From contig DIWI01000059.1 in the NCBI GenBank assembly GCA_002428415.1, positions 1 to 64,000 on the forward strand: a stretch of DNA of 64,000 nucleotides, read 5' to 3'. The notes below the pieces were generated by a model. That model ran no database searches. It had not been told where the DNA came from and worked only from the letters and a program-made list of their open reading frames with translations. How positions within the stretch are numbered: the stretch's first letter is position 1; each line of letters opens with the position of its first letter. Origin of the DNA: Clostridiaceae bacterium UBA6110. GTDB lineage: Bacteria; Bacillota; Clostridia; Clostridiales; Clostridiaceae. The position numbers were made by a program, and so were the translations under genes. Of the stretch, positions 34,577 through 44,155 are shown piece after piece.

Positions 34577-35497
34577 ATGGAAAAGAAGGGTATCTTGAAA
34601 TTCATGAAGACGCTGCTGAAGAAGGCAGATTGGGACGACAGCTTCGCTTTCGCCTATCAGCTTACATACAGCCTTCTTTTGGCAATATTCCCTTTCCTCA
34701 TATTCCTTTTCACACTGCTTGGATACATGAAAATAGATTCTGCCATAATCCTCCAGAGGATGCAGGAAGCCCTCCCGATGGATGTCTATGACCTGACTGC
34801 AGGGATAGTCACTGATGTCCTTGATAACCAGAGAGGCGGACTTATGAGCCTTTCAATATTCCTGGCGATATATACATCATCCGGAGGTATAAGAGCCTTC
34901 ATGAAGGGCATCAACAAGGCTATGAGGATCAAGGAGAAAAGAAACATATTCCACCTTTATGCGCTGTCCATATTCTGGGTAGTGCTGTTTGCGGTATCGA
35001 TAATGCTTTCTCTTATCGGGATAGTATTTGGTGAGCAGATACTAATGGTAATCCTGCATTATTTTCCTGCCCTGCCTCAGAAGGAATTCATCCAGACGGC
35101 GAGGATCGTCACACCGGTTGTATTCATGTTCCTGATGTTCACAATGTTCTATATGTTCGTGCCAACCAAGAAGGTGAAGTTCAGATATGCATTTCCGGGT
35201 GCGCTTTTTGCTACACTTATGTTCATACTCTCAACTCTTGCATTCCAGTATTATGTGAATAACCTTGCCAACTATTCAAGGTTCTATGGAACCCTTGGAG
35301 CAGTTGTGGCACTGATGCTATGGCTTCTGGTAGTATCCATGATCATGCTGTTTTCTGCACAGATCAACGCCCTTCTCATAGAGGTAAGGGGTATACGTGA
35401 CCCTTACATACATGTGGTGCAGAATGTGAAGGACAGGGTAGCTGCAAGAAGGAACGGAAAGACTGCTGCCAGTGAGTCGATTGTTGAGAAAGAATAG
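34577..35497 (+). CDS. YihY/virulence factor BrkB family membrane protein
   Basis: 306 aa with about six membrane helices. Landmarks: DDSFAFAYQLTYSLLLAIFPFLIFLFTLLGY, the SGGIRAFMKGINKAM segment and ATLMFILSTLAFQYYVNNLANYSRFYGTLGAVVALMLWL, which is a YihY hallmark. The family was once called ribonuclease BN in error; its role is unknown. The start is ATG 34577, 6 nt after GAGGG. Confidence 0.88.
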   Translation: MEKKGILKFMKTLLKKADWDDSFAFAYQLTYSLLLAIFPFLIFLFTLLGYMKIDSAIILQRMQEALPMDVYDLTAGIVTDVLDNQRGGLMSLSIFLAIYTSSGGIRAFMKGINKAMRIKEKRNIFHLYALSIFWVVLFAVSIMLSLIGIVFGEQILMVILHYFPALPQKEFIQTARIVTPVVFMFLMFTMFYMFVPTKKVKFRYAFPGALFATLMFILSTLAFQYYVNNLANYSRFYGTLGAVVALMLWLLVVSMIMLFSAQINALLIEVRGIRDPYIHVVQNVKDRVAARRNGKTAASESIVEKE

Positions 35498-35504
35498 TAA
35501 AGTG

Positions 35505-35556
35505 AAATAGGAGCTGCTGCAAATCTAGAATCCTAGAGATGCAACAGCTCCTATTT
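35505..35556. terminator. Bidirectional terminator between yihY-like gene and the oxidoreductase
   Basis: A 12-bp stem, AAATAGGAGCTG with CAGCTCCTATTT, with a mostly unpaired 28-nt loop. It lies between converging genes. Confidence 0.75.
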
Positions 35557-35574
35557 GATTTCTTATGGTTTTTC

Positions 35575-36984
35575 CTATACCAGTCCTGCTTCCTTGGCAC
35601 TATCGTAGTCCAGACCATTCTCTATGGCCTTCAAAACCTTTATCTGCTTTGTCGTGTCTCCGATAAGTATACCGGCTACAAGCTTTCCATCCCTGAAGAA
35701 AACCTTCCTGTAGGTTCCCTCTACATCGTTTCTTGTTCCTACCTGGTCAAGGAGGGGATCGTCGAAATCGACGGAGCCGGCTGAAAAAACCTTGGCATTG
35801 AGTGAATTGAAGATTGTTGAGTTAGTGAACTTCTTGAAGTCCTCCCTGATTCCGGCAGCATTCTGTCCTGCGGTTTTGCCCATACCGAGGGCTGCAGGCC
35901 ATGTTCCATAAACGAATCCGTCAAGCTGGCAGACATCTCCGCATGCCCATATGTCAGGCACTGATGTCTCCATCTTCCTGTTTACGATGACTCCTCTTTC
36001 TACAGCAAGCCCCGCTTCCTTCGCAAGCTCAAGATTTGACCTGATTCCAACAGAGAAGAGGACGAAATCAGCTTCAATGAAGCCGCCGCTCTTGAGAGAG
36101 ACACCTGCTACTTTTGCTCCCAGCTTGTTCGTGAGGGCTGGATCCTTCTTTATCTTTATGTACTGCGCTGAATCTCCAAGTATGAGGTTCAGACCTGACC
36201 TGTTCGCTATTCCACTGAATATTGCAGCGCCTTCGTTGTCAAGCTGTCTCGGAAGAAGTCTCTTGACGAACTCCACTACTGTAACGTCGACACCAAGCAG
36301 CTTAAGCTCCCATGCAGCCTCAAGACCAAGCAGGCCACCGCCGATTACAACAGCCTTCTTGCCTGGTGCGATTTCACCTGAAAGCTCCTTTGTATCAGCG
36401 AACTCCCTGAGAGTATGGATGCCTGCTGCATCCTTAAGGTTAGAATCATTCAGGACGAAGCCTGGAGTTTTCTCGCTATGGTCGAACTCCACCTGTACCG
36501 GAGGTATGAAATTGTGGCTTCCATTAGCAAGGATAAGCTTGTCATAGGATTTTTCTGTTCCGTCGTCAAAGACGACTTTCTTATCCTCAGGAAGGAGCTT
36601 GACTGCGGTCTTCCCAAGCAATAGTTCGATCTTGTTTTCATCGTACCAGGAATCCTTCGCAAGGAAGAACTTCTCTGGTGGCTCCGAACCGTCCAGATAT
36701 TCTCCGATGTTGGTCCTGATATAGGACTTCATTTTCTCCTTCGAAACCATGGTGATGGACGCTTCTGGCAGGAGTTTTCTGATTTCCTTCGCAGCATTGA
36801 ATCCAGCTGAACCGTTTCCCAGTATGAGGAACCTGTCAAGCCCGCCTATGGGGCCTGGAGCTTCCATTTCAACAACCTCTACGAAGGCATCGCCATCTGC
36901 TCCGCAAACCTCGCATTTGTCAGGTATGGAGCCTTCGACCACATGTCCGCAAACCGCGCACTTATAAAGCTTCTTCTTTTCCAT
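35575..36984 (-). CDS. NADH:rubredoxin oxidoreductase with fused N-terminal rubredoxin-like domain
   Basis: 469 aa. Residues about 4-40 form a short rubredoxin-like knuckle pair (CAVC ... CEVC, the type at rubrerythrin C-termini). The rest is a pyridine-nucleotide-disulfide reductase fold: FAD-binding LILGNGSAGFNAAKEI, NAD-binding AVVIGGGLLGLEAAWEL, and IWACGDV. It should pass electrons from NADH through FAD to iron. The adjacent fprA gene is the obvious acceptor. The start is ATG 36984, 8 nt after GGAG; it is 20 nt downstream of fprA on the same strand. Confidence 0.88.
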   Translation of the reverse strand: MEKKKLYKCAVCGHVVEGSIPDKCEVCGADGDAFVEVVEMEAPGPIGGLDRFLILGNGSAGFNAAKEIRKLLPEASITMVSKEKMKSYIRTNIGEYLDGSEPPEKFFLAKDSWYDENKIELLLGKTAVKLLPEDKKVVFDDGTEKSYDKLILANGSHNFIPPVQVEFDHSEKTPGFVLNDSNLKDAAGIHTLREFADTKELSGEIAPGKKAVVIGGGLLGLEAAWELKLLGVDVTVVEFVKRLLPRQLDNEGAAIFSGIANRSGLNLILGDSAQYIKIKKDPALTNKLGAKVAGVSLKSGGFIEADFVLFSVGIRSNLELAKEAGLAVERGVIVNRKMETSVPDIWACGDVCQLDGFVYGTWPAALGMGKTAGQNAAGIREDFKKFTNSTIFNSLNAKVFSAGSVDFDDPLLDQVGTRNDVEGTYRKVFFRDGKLVAGILIGDTTKQIKVLKAIENGLDYDSAKEAGLV

Positions 36985-37004
36985 ATACAATTCTCCTTCA
37001 GCCT

Positions 37005-38252
37005 TCAGGCCTTGACATGTTCCTGATTTACAGGGATCTTGCCCAGCAGCTTTTCTCCAAACTCTCTTCCCCAGACATATGCATCCTCAAGCTCTTTTTC
37101 ACTTGCCTTGAACTTCATGCAAAGGCCTGGTCCGTGAATCTTCATCCTCAGTTCCTTGAGCCTTGATTCGATCCTCGGCACTGCTTCTCCGCTCCACCCG
37201 AATGAGCCAAAGGCTCCGGCTATCTTGCCGCCGTGGACTGTGGGATTAAGGTGTGCCATGAGGATCCTGACGGGCTCAAGAAGCTCTCCGACGATTGTGG
37301 GTGAACCGAAAAGCAAGCCGTCGGAATCACCGATGTCAGCAAGTATGTCCTTCATGTCATGTTGGATGATGTCATAGGAGGCGACATCGAAGTCTCCCGA
37401 TGACCTGAGACCTTCAACTACCTTTTCTCCGATTTCCTTCGTATACCCGTAGGCTGAAACGTAGCTGACCGTTACCTTCTTCTTTCTGCCTGTCCTGTCC
37501 TCCGGTGTAGCCCATTTTACATACTGGTTTATCACAGCCCAGGGGTCTCTCCTGAGTATGGGGCCATGTCCTGTAAGCACTGTGTCTATTTCGAGTCCCT
37601 TTATCTTCTCATAGGCCTTAAGAATATGCTGCTTGTAGGGTCCGAAAATTGTTTCGAAATAATACTTGAGTGACTCCTGGTATTTTGGCTCTTCTTCAGG
37701 AGTTATAAGGTCATCGAACATTGGCTCGAAGCAATAGTGCAGTCCGAAAGAATCACAGGTGACGAGCGACTTGTCCTCCTCAATGTAGGTATACATGGAA
37801 TCAGGCCAGTGCAGGAACGGTGCCATTATGAACCTCAGGGTCTTGCCCCCAAGCTCCAGCGTCTCGTTTTCCTTCACTATCCTGTGCCTGAATGGCTTGT
37901 TGACCATTTCCTTGAGGAATCCTATGGCTGCCTGAGAACCGATAACCTCTGCGTTAGGGGACAGCTCAAGCATCTTGGAAACTGATCCTGAATGGTCAGG
38001 CTCAGTATGGCTTACTATTATGTAATCTATCGTTGCAGGGTCGGTTCCGAGATCCCTCAGCCTCTCGAGATATTCATCGAGAAACTGCAGCTTGACGGTC
38101 TCGAAAACGGCCGTTTTCTCTGTTCCCTGCACCAGGAAGGAGTTGTAGCTTGTACCGTATGGTGTATACATTATTATGTCGAATATGCGAAGGTTCGGGT
38201 CTAGGGCACCTACCCAGTGGATTCCCTTTTTTACTTCCAAGGATCTAAGCAT
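37005..38252 (-). CDS. FprA-family flavodiiron protein (oxygen/NO reductase)
   Basis: 415 aa. N-terminal metallo-beta-lactamase domain with the diiron motif H-x-E-x-D-H (SHTEPDHSGS) and further ligands in FLHWPDS and TGHGPI; C-terminal flavodoxin domain (from about 260) with VSYVSAYGYTKEIG and the FGSFGWSGEAV FMN loop. It reduces oxygen to water (or NO to nitrous oxide) in anaerobes. The ribosome site is AAAGGGA. A TATAAT on the minus strand near 38320 and a GCCA/TGGC inverted repeat near 38274-38287 lie in the leader. Confidence 0.95.
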   Translation of the reverse strand: MLRSLEVKKGIHWVGALDPNLRIFDIIMYTPYGTSYNSFLVQGTEKTAVFETVKLQFLDEYLERLRDLGTDPATIDYIIVSHTEPDHSGSVSKMLELSPNAEVIGSQAAIGFLKEMVNKPFRHRIVKENETLELGGKTLRFIMAPFLHWPDSMYTYIEEDKSLVTCDSFGLHYCFEPMFDDLITPEEEPKYQESLKYYFETIFGPYKQHILKAYEKIKGLEIDTVLTGHGPILRRDPWAVINQYVKWATPEDRTGRKKKVTVSYVSAYGYTKEIGEKVVEGLRSSGDFDVASYDIIQHDMKDILADIGDSDGLLFGSPTIVGELLEPVRILMAHLNPTVHGGKIAGAFGSFGWSGEAVPRIESRLKELRMKIHGPGLCMKFKASEKELEDAYVWGREFGEKLLGKIPVNQEHVKA

Positions 38253-38467
38253 TTTTTCATCCCTTTCTTATATAGCCACTTGGCTGTTTTAATCAAATTT
38301 CACACAATTATTATACATCAACAAAGTGAACTTTTTATGCAGGCGGACTTGAAATAGGCAGTTGTTTTCAGAACTTTTACAAACAAGAGTCCTTTGCAGC
38401 TCATGTCATGCCCAAAGCTAGTCTCCATGGGTTATAATGGAGGGAAAGGACATCAGGGGGGAAAGCT

Positions 38468-39049
38468 ATGCAGGATCTATATACTAAACGACTTATACTT
38501 AGGGAATGGAAGCCTTCTGATGCCGGGGACATGTTCGATTATGCAAGGGATCCTGATATTGGTCCGAATGCTGGCTGGGCACCTCACAAAGACATAGGGG
38601 AAAGCCGCAGGGTAATCGAAATGTTCATGGAGAGCAAGGATGAGATATATGCAATGGTCCTTCAGGAGGATGGAAGGGTCATCGGCAGCATAGGTCTCCA
38701 TGAAAGGACACAGTCACGAGTGATGCCATCTGGCAAATCGAGGGAGATTGGCTATGTCCTTACCAAGAAGCTGTGGGGAAAGGGACTGGTACCTGAAGCC
38801 TGCGCAAGGCTGATTATCCATGCTTTTAAGGATATGGCTGTCGATGAGCTGTGGTGCGGCCACTACAGCTTCAATGATAGGTCCAGGGCTGTTGTCGAGA
38901 AATCCGGCTTCAGATACGTTGATACTGTAAGGAAGACACTTGACCGGCTGGACGGGAGGGAAGTTGACCTTCTTGCATACAGGATGACGATAGGGGACTT
39001 CGAAGAACTTCAGACAGCGCTTTTGGAGAGAACCGGAATAATATTGTAA
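38468..39049 (+). CDS. GNAT-family N-acetyltransferase (RimJ/RimL-like)
   Basis: 193 aa. The start YTKRLILREWKPSDAGDMFDYARDPDI and the acetyl-CoA loop EIGYVLTKKLWGKGLVPEA fit RimJ/RimL-type GNAT proteins; NDRSRAVVEKSGF is also typical. Acetylation substrate unknown. Ribosome site GGGGGAAAG. A 215-bp gap separates it from the divergent fprA gene, and acpS follows after 16 nt. Confidence 0.88.
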   Translation: MQDLYTKRLILREWKPSDAGDMFDYARDPDIGPNAGWAPHKDIGESRRVIEMFMESKDEIYAMVLQEDGRVIGSIGLHERTQSRVMPSGKSREIGYVLTKKLWGKGLVPEACARLIIHAFKDMAVDELWCGHYSFNDRSRAVVEKSGFRYVDTVRKTLDRLDGREVDLLAYRMTIGDFEELQTALLERTGIIL

Positions 39050-39065
39050 TCAGTGAGGTGTTCAT

Positions 39066-39428
39066 ATGATACTTGGAATGGGCTGCGACATAGTTGAAAT
39101 TGACAGGGTAGCTGATGTATTCACTACGGAAAGAAAGCTGTCCAGGATATTCACGGACTCTGAGATTGAGCTTGCTAATACAGCCAGTACACTTGCAGGA
39201 AGGTTTGCCGCAAAGGAGGCTTTTCTCAAGGCTCTTGGATCAGGCAAGGCAGGAGTTCCTTTGAAGGACATTGAGGTCTTGAGGGATATTTCTGGAAAGC
39301 CGTTCATCAACGAAGAAAGGCTTAAGCAGGTCCTGGACAGGGTATTCGGGAGACCTGTGAGGATAAATGTGACGATTTCACACAACAGGAAAGACGCAAT
39401 GTCAGTAGTAATTATAGAAGGTGATTGA
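39066..39428 (+). CDS. acpS: Holo-[acyl-carrier-protein] synthase
   Basis: 120 aa. GMGCDIVEIDR and the magnesium/CoA segment FAAKEAFLKALG are diagnostic. It attaches phosphopantetheine to ACP for fatty acid synthesis. It ends 1 nt before nnr begins; the acpS-nnr-alr order is frequent in Firmicutes. Confidence 0.96.
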   Translation: MILGMGCDIVEIDRVADVFTTERKLSRIFTDSEIELANTASTLAGRFAAKEAFLKALGSGKAGVPLKDIEVLRDISGKPFINEERLKQVLDRVFGRPVRINVTISHNRKDAMSVVIIEGD

Positions 39429-39429
39429 A

Positions 39430-40941
39430 ATGAGGATCGCTGGGGTCGAAATGATGAGGGAAATTGACAGGATAGCTGTGGAGGAAGTCGGGATACCGGC
39501 ATCGGTTCTTATGGAAAATGCTGCACTCGCATGCATAAGGAACCTGGACCTTACCAAAGGCTATTTCGTGGTTGTCTGCGGAAGGGGAAACAACGGAGGT
39601 GATGGCTTCGCAATAGCCAGGCACCTATATTGCATGGATAAGGAGGTCGATGTCTTCTACATCAGTGAAGGCAGTGACTATAAGGCCGAGACCAGGACAA
39701 ACTTCAGCGTACTGAAGAAGCTTGGTGTACCTATGACCCCTATTTCCTCTGAAACCATGTGGTCATTCAGGGAAGCTCTGAAAGATGCGGATGTAGTAAT
39801 AGATTCCCTGCTTGGAACTGGGGTTGCCAGGCCTTTAAGGGACTTTCTCAAGCAAGTCATTCAGGAGATCAACATAAATTCCAAGTTTGTGCTTTCAGTC
39901 GATGTGCCGTCTGGAATGAATGCAGATACCGGTGAAACCATGGGACAGGTGGTTGATGCGGATATGACAGTGACCTTCCAGTGCATGAAGAGAGGATTTC
40001 TGAACTATGGGTCAATGTCGAAGCTTGGCAGGGTGGTTGTCGAGAATATCGGGATTCCGGGACCTGTCGAGGCCAAGGCTGAAAAGGGCGAGTACCTGAC
40101 AGACCATTCCCTGGCACGCTCACTGGTGCCGACAAGGGATAAGACAGGCTTCAAGGGCAACTATGGAAAGGTCCTTGTTGTAGCCGGATCCTCCGGTTTT
40201 ACCGGGGCAGCGCTGATCTGCACTGAAGCGGCAATATCCACAGGCTCGGGACTGGTAACTCTTTGTTCCAGGGAAGAGGTATTCCAGAGCCTTGTATTGA
40301 GGCTAAAGGAAGCCATGAGTATCCATCCTGATGATCTGGAGGACGGAACCGGAAGGGCCGATGTTGTGGTGTTCGGCCCAGGACTTGGAAACAATGATGT
40401 TACCTTCGATATGCTTCTGAGAGTCATAAAGTCCATGCAGGAGAATGGAGGCAGATCGAAAACACTTCTGATAGATGCTGACGGACTGAACGTCTTAAAA
40501 GACAGGACGGAGATTCTCACACATCTGGACTTCAATGTCATACTGACTCCACATGTGGGGGAAATGTCCAGACTTTGCGGACTGACCTCTGAGGAAATAC
40601 AGAAGAATCGGATCGACACCGCAAGGAGCTTTGCGCAAGAGCACAAGTGCATTGTGGTCCTCAAGGGCTACAATACTGTGGTGACCGACGGAAAAACGGC
40701 ATATGTGAATCCTACAGGTTCATCAGCGATGGCCCAGGGAGGCATGGGCGACGCACTAGCAGGAATAATAGGGTCCCTCTGCGGACAGGGTCTTGAGCCT
40801 CTTGAGGCAGCTATCCTCGGCACCTATCTCCATGGCTACATAGGAGACGAGCTTGCAGGGGAGAGGTACATCGTGAAGGCATCCGAGATAATCGAGGCGA
40901 TTCCAGGATGCATGAAGAGACTTCAGGATTCGAAGCGATGA
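39430..40941 (+). CDS. nnr: Bifunctional NAD(P)H-hydrate repair enzyme (epimerase + ADP-dependent dehydratase)
   Basis: 503 aa. The N-terminal YjeF epimerase domain has CGRGNNGGDGFAIARHL; the C-terminal ribokinase-like dehydratase has the ADP-binding GGMGDALAGIIGSL near residue 437. It repairs damaged hydrated NAD(P)H. The start is ATG 39430, 6 nt after AAGGTG; the GTG at 39421 sits within that ribosome site. Confidence 0.94.
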   Translation: MRIAGVEMMREIDRIAVEEVGIPASVLMENAALACIRNLDLTKGYFVVVCGRGNNGGDGFAIARHLYCMDKEVDVFYISEGSDYKAETRTNFSVLKKLGVPMTPISSETMWSFREALKDADVVIDSLLGTGVARPLRDFLKQVIQEININSKFVLSVDVPSGMNADTGETMGQVVDADMTVTFQCMKRGFLNYGSMSKLGRVVVENIGIPGPVEAKAEKGEYLTDHSLARSLVPTRDKTGFKGNYGKVLVVAGSSGFTGAALICTEAAISTGSGLVTLCSREEVFQSLVLRLKEAMSIHPDDLEDGTGRADVVVFGPGLGNNDVTFDMLLRVIKSMQENGGRSKTLLIDADGLNVLKDRTEILTHLDFNVILTPHVGEMSRLCGLTSEEIQKNRIDTARSFAQEHKCIVVLKGYNTVVTDGKTAYVNPTGSSAMAQGGMGDALAGIIGSLCGQGLEPLEAAILGTYLHGYIGDELAGERYIVKASEIIEAIPGCMKRLQDSKR

Positions 40942-41018
40942 TGGTTTCCAATATATGAAGAGTTTGTGGTAATATGTAACGTGGAACTGAAGGATATTAT
41001 TGAGGAATTGGTGATTTT

Positions 41019-42203
41019 ATGTATGACATGATAAGGCCCTTGTGGGCTGAAATAGACCTGGACGTACTCATGGAGAACATGAGACATATAAGGAAACTGG
41101 TTGGGGACGTAAGGATCGTAACCGTAATAAAGGCTGATGGATACGGGCATGGTGCGCCTGAAATAGCACGTTACATGCTTGAAGCAGGAGCCGACGAGAT
41201 AGCTGTGGCGGTTGTGACCGAAGCCATGCAGCTGAGGGCATGCGGGATAACCGCTCCTATTACAATACTTAGCTTCACTCCGCTCGATTTTGCTGAAGTA
41301 GCTGTCAGGGAGGGCTTTGCCCTTGCCTGCTATAGCCTGAGCTATGCAATGGAGCTGGACAATATCGCAGGAAGTCTTGGTATGAAGGCCAGGCTCAATA
41401 TAATTTCCGATACAGGAATGGGAAGGCTTGGATTCCCCGTAAGCCCTGAAAGCGCTGATGAGGTGGCGAGTATAGCGAAGCTTGAGAATATCGAAATGTA
41501 CAGTCTACAGTCCCATTTCGCATCAGCTGATTCAGGAGACAAGACATATGCCAATTTTCAGCTTGAGCGGTTCAAAGCATTCATGAAGTCAATGGAAGAC
41601 AAGGGAGTCGCCTTCAAATACACAGCCATGTCAAACAGCGCCGGTGTGATAGATATTCCGGAGGCAAGGTTCAACTGTGTGAGGCCGGGTATAATGCAGT
41701 ATGGATATTACCCTTCCGACGAGGTGGACAGGACAGTCATAGATGTGAGGCCTGTCATGAGCGTAAAATCTATGGTTGTTTTGCTGAAGACAGTCCCTGC
41801 CGGAACATCCATAGGCTATGGGAGCACTTTCACTGCTGAAAAAGAGACAAAGGTCGCTACAATCCCCATAGGCTATGCTGACGGCTATTTCAGGAGTCTC
41901 TCCAACAAGGGAGAGGTACTGATAGGAGGCAGGAGGTGCAGGGTGCTTGGAAGGGTCTGCATGGACCACATAATGGTTGATGCGACAGCATGCGATGGTG
42001 TCAGGGAAGGCGACGAGGCGGTCCTGATGGGATCCCAGGTCAAAGAATCAATCTGGGCTGATGAAATCGCCCAAAAAGCCGGTACTATCTCATATGAGAT
42101 AATCTGCGCTGTTGCGAAGAGAGTTCCGAGAGTGTATCTGAAGGATGGAAGGGAAGCGTTCAGGACCGAGCATCTTGAATGCCTGCCAAAGGGAGCGCTG
42201 TGA
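41019..42203 (+). CDS. alr: Alanine racemase
   Basis: 394 aa. VIKADGYGHG contains the PLP lysine, and the IGYGSTF segment contains the second catalytic tyrosine. It makes D-alanine for peptidoglycan. Ribosome site GGTGA. Its last codons overlap the start of the first YitT gene (GTGA). Confidence 0.95.
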   Translation: MYDMIRPLWAEIDLDVLMENMRHIRKLVGDVRIVTVIKADGYGHGAPEIARYMLEAGADEIAVAVVTEAMQLRACGITAPITILSFTPLDFAEVAVREGFALACYSLSYAMELDNIAGSLGMKARLNIISDTGMGRLGFPVSPESADEVASIAKLENIEMYSLQSHFASADSGDKTYANFQLERFKAFMKSMEDKGVAFKYTAMSNSAGVIDIPEARFNCVRPGIMQYGYYPSDEVDRTVIDVRPVMSVKSMVVLLKTVPAGTSIGYGSTFTAEKETKVATIPIGYADGYFRSLSNKGEVLIGGRRCRVLGRVCMDHIMVDATACDGVREGDEAVLMGSQVKESIWADEIAQKAGTISYEIICAVAKRVPRVYLKDGREAFRTEHLECLPKGAL

Positions 42204-43072
42204 AGAGGATTAAGGAATATCTGCTTATAACCATTGGATCGATACTTGTGGCCTTTTCAGTGCAGGTCTTCTTCCTGCCCAATGGAATAGCACCTGGTGG
42301 CGTGTCCGGAATGGCTCTGGTGCTCAATCTGATTGTACCGGGCCTTTCTGTAAGCGTTCTGGTCATGGCACTGAATGCAGTCTTCTTCGGACTGGGTTTC
42401 CTTGTCCTTGGAGGAGGCTTTGGAATTAAGACCCTTTATGCCAGCACCCTTGTTTCTGTTGCCATGTGGGTCATCGAGACCTTCCTTTCGATTGGTCAGC
42501 CCACGGAAGACCTGATGCTCTCGACAGCCATGGGAATACTTATCCTTGGTACAGGCATTGGCATAGTATTCAATCAGGATGCCTCCACCGGAGGCACTGA
42601 CATCATAGCCAAGATAATCTCAAAGTTCACCGGGATGACGCCTGGAAGCGCACTTGTCCTCATTGACCTGACGGTAGTGGTGATGATTGCACTTAACTTC
42701 GGACTTGAGAGAGGTCTGTATGGAATACTAGGAGCAATACTTAACGGAGTTGTGATCAACAGGATTGTAGATGGGTTCAACTCAGCAAAGCAGGTTTTCG
42801 TAATAACGAGGGACAGGGAGAAGGTCAGGGGATTCATAGTGGGGAAGCTAGACAGAGGTGCCACGATATTCTCAGGCGAAGGAGCATATACTGGTGCTGA
42901 GAGCTACATGATCTACTGCGTACTGTCGACAAGGGAATTCGTGGTCCTCAAGCAATTCCTGAGAGACCAGGTCCCGGATGCATTTGTAACTGTAGGAACG
43001 GCTGCTGAGGTCCTTGGAAAGGGCTTCTCATCGCCCAAGGTAATGGGAAATAACGGGGAGGGAAAAGCGTGA
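42200..43072 (+). CDS. YitT family membrane protein, copy 1
   Basis: 290 aa. About five N-terminal helices with LPNGIAPGGVSGMALVLNL and QDASTGGTDIIAKI, then a DUF2179 soluble domain (about 220-285). The GTG start at 42200 overlaps the alr stop, so an internal ATG at 42179 upstream is not used. Function not established. Confidence 0.88.
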   Translation: MKRIKEYLLITIGSILVAFSVQVFFLPNGIAPGGVSGMALVLNLIVPGLSVSVLVMALNAVFFGLGFLVLGGGFGIKTLYASTLVSVAMWVIETFLSIGQPTEDLMLSTAMGILILGTGIGIVFNQDASTGGTDIIAKIISKFTGMTPGSALVLIDLTVVVMIALNFGLERGLYGILGAILNGVVINRIVDGFNSAKQVFVITRDREKVRGFIVGKLDRGATIFSGEGAYTGAESYMIYCVLSTREFVVLKQFLRDQVPDAFVTVGTAAEVLGKGFSSPKVMGNNGEGKA

Positions 43073-43917
43073 AGGATTTCAAGCTCAGGGATTTCATTCT
43101 GATAACCATAGGTATATTCCTGGTCGCATTCAGCCTTGAGTATTTCTACATACCGGCGAAGATAGCGGCAGGCGGAGTTACTGGAATAGCAATTATACTC
43201 AACAGCTTCATCCCTTCTTTTCCTGTAGGTGCGATAATCCTTGTGCTTAACCTGATCCTCTTTGCCACTGCATTCCTGACGATCGGAGGAGGATTTGGTG
43301 CCAAGACCATTTATGCCTCCTATGGTCTGTCTCTGATCATGTGGGCGATGGAAGCCGGGTTAAATCCTCAGGCTCTTACTGACGACCTGTTCATCAACGC
43401 TGCTGTCGGTACGATAATTGTTGCCATAGGCATGGCCATGGTGTTCAACAGCGGAGCCTCGACAGGAGGAACGGACATACTTGCGAAGATCCTTAACAGG
43501 TATTTCCATCTTGACATAGGCAAGTCGCTCCTGATAGTAGACTTCATAGTAGGACTCGGCGGAATCATGACCTTCGGAATCAGGATAGGCTTATATGCCA
43601 TGCTTTGCATCATCATAAACGGGACACTCATTGACAGACTGATTGACGGACTCAATACCTCCAAGGAGCTGATGGTAATCAGCAGGAACGAGGAGGATAT
43701 CATAAGGTTCATAATTAAGGAACTCGACAGGTCTTGCACTGTGCTTACCGGCTATGGCGGATATACCGGAGAAGGGACCTCGGTCCTGTATGTGGTCCTC
43801 AATTGGAGGGAATACATCAAGCTCAGGGAATACATAAAAGAAATTGACCCCCGCGCATTCATATCGGTCAACGATGTCCACGAAGTACTGGGAGAAGGGT
43901 TCAAGGACCTCAGATAA
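43069..43917 (+). CDS. YitT family membrane protein, copy 2
   Basis: 282 aa paralog of the preceding gene (IPAKIAAGGVTGIAIILNS; SGASTGGTDILAKI), beginning with GTG in a 4-nt overlap with it. The tandem pair probably works as a hetero-oligomer or as duplicated transport/sensing components; this is inference from the translational coupling. Confidence 0.87.
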   Translation: MKDFKLRDFILITIGIFLVAFSLEYFYIPAKIAAGGVTGIAIILNSFIPSFPVGAIILVLNLILFATAFLTIGGGFGAKTIYASYGLSLIMWAMEAGLNPQALTDDLFINAAVGTIIVAIGMAMVFNSGASTGGTDILAKILNRYFHLDIGKSLLIVDFIVGLGGIMTFGIRIGLYAMLCIIINGTLIDRLIDGLNTSKELMVISRNEEDIIRFIIKELDRSCTVLTGYGGYTGEGTSVLYVVLNWREYIKLREYIKEIDPRAFISVNDVHEVLGEGFKDLR

Positions 43918-44155
43918 CCATGAATTTTCTTTATATTATCTTCATAAGCTTATGCCATACTTAGAAATCGTGGAGGTTTAGGGGTTTTTGCTTAAGGTAA
44001 ACTAAAGCAATGAAGCTTAAACTTGTAGCGTTAAAGAGAAAATGTCGAAACAAGAACAGCATTGCCGGTCCCGATTTATGGCTCACAAAGCCATTAAAAG
44101 GCTGCTAAAACCGGTAACTGCAGGCTACACAGATTTATTCATAGGAGTTGCAGAT

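Noticed and set aside
38274..38287. GCCA/TGGC inverted repeat in the fprA leader as a redox-sensing operator
   Set aside because: It does not match the Rex or Fur-type sites I know and is short enough to be chance.
44010..44108. A 32-residue reading frame upstream of ftsE
   Set aside because: No ribosome site, no recognisable family, and no sign of codon bias; treated as leader sequence.
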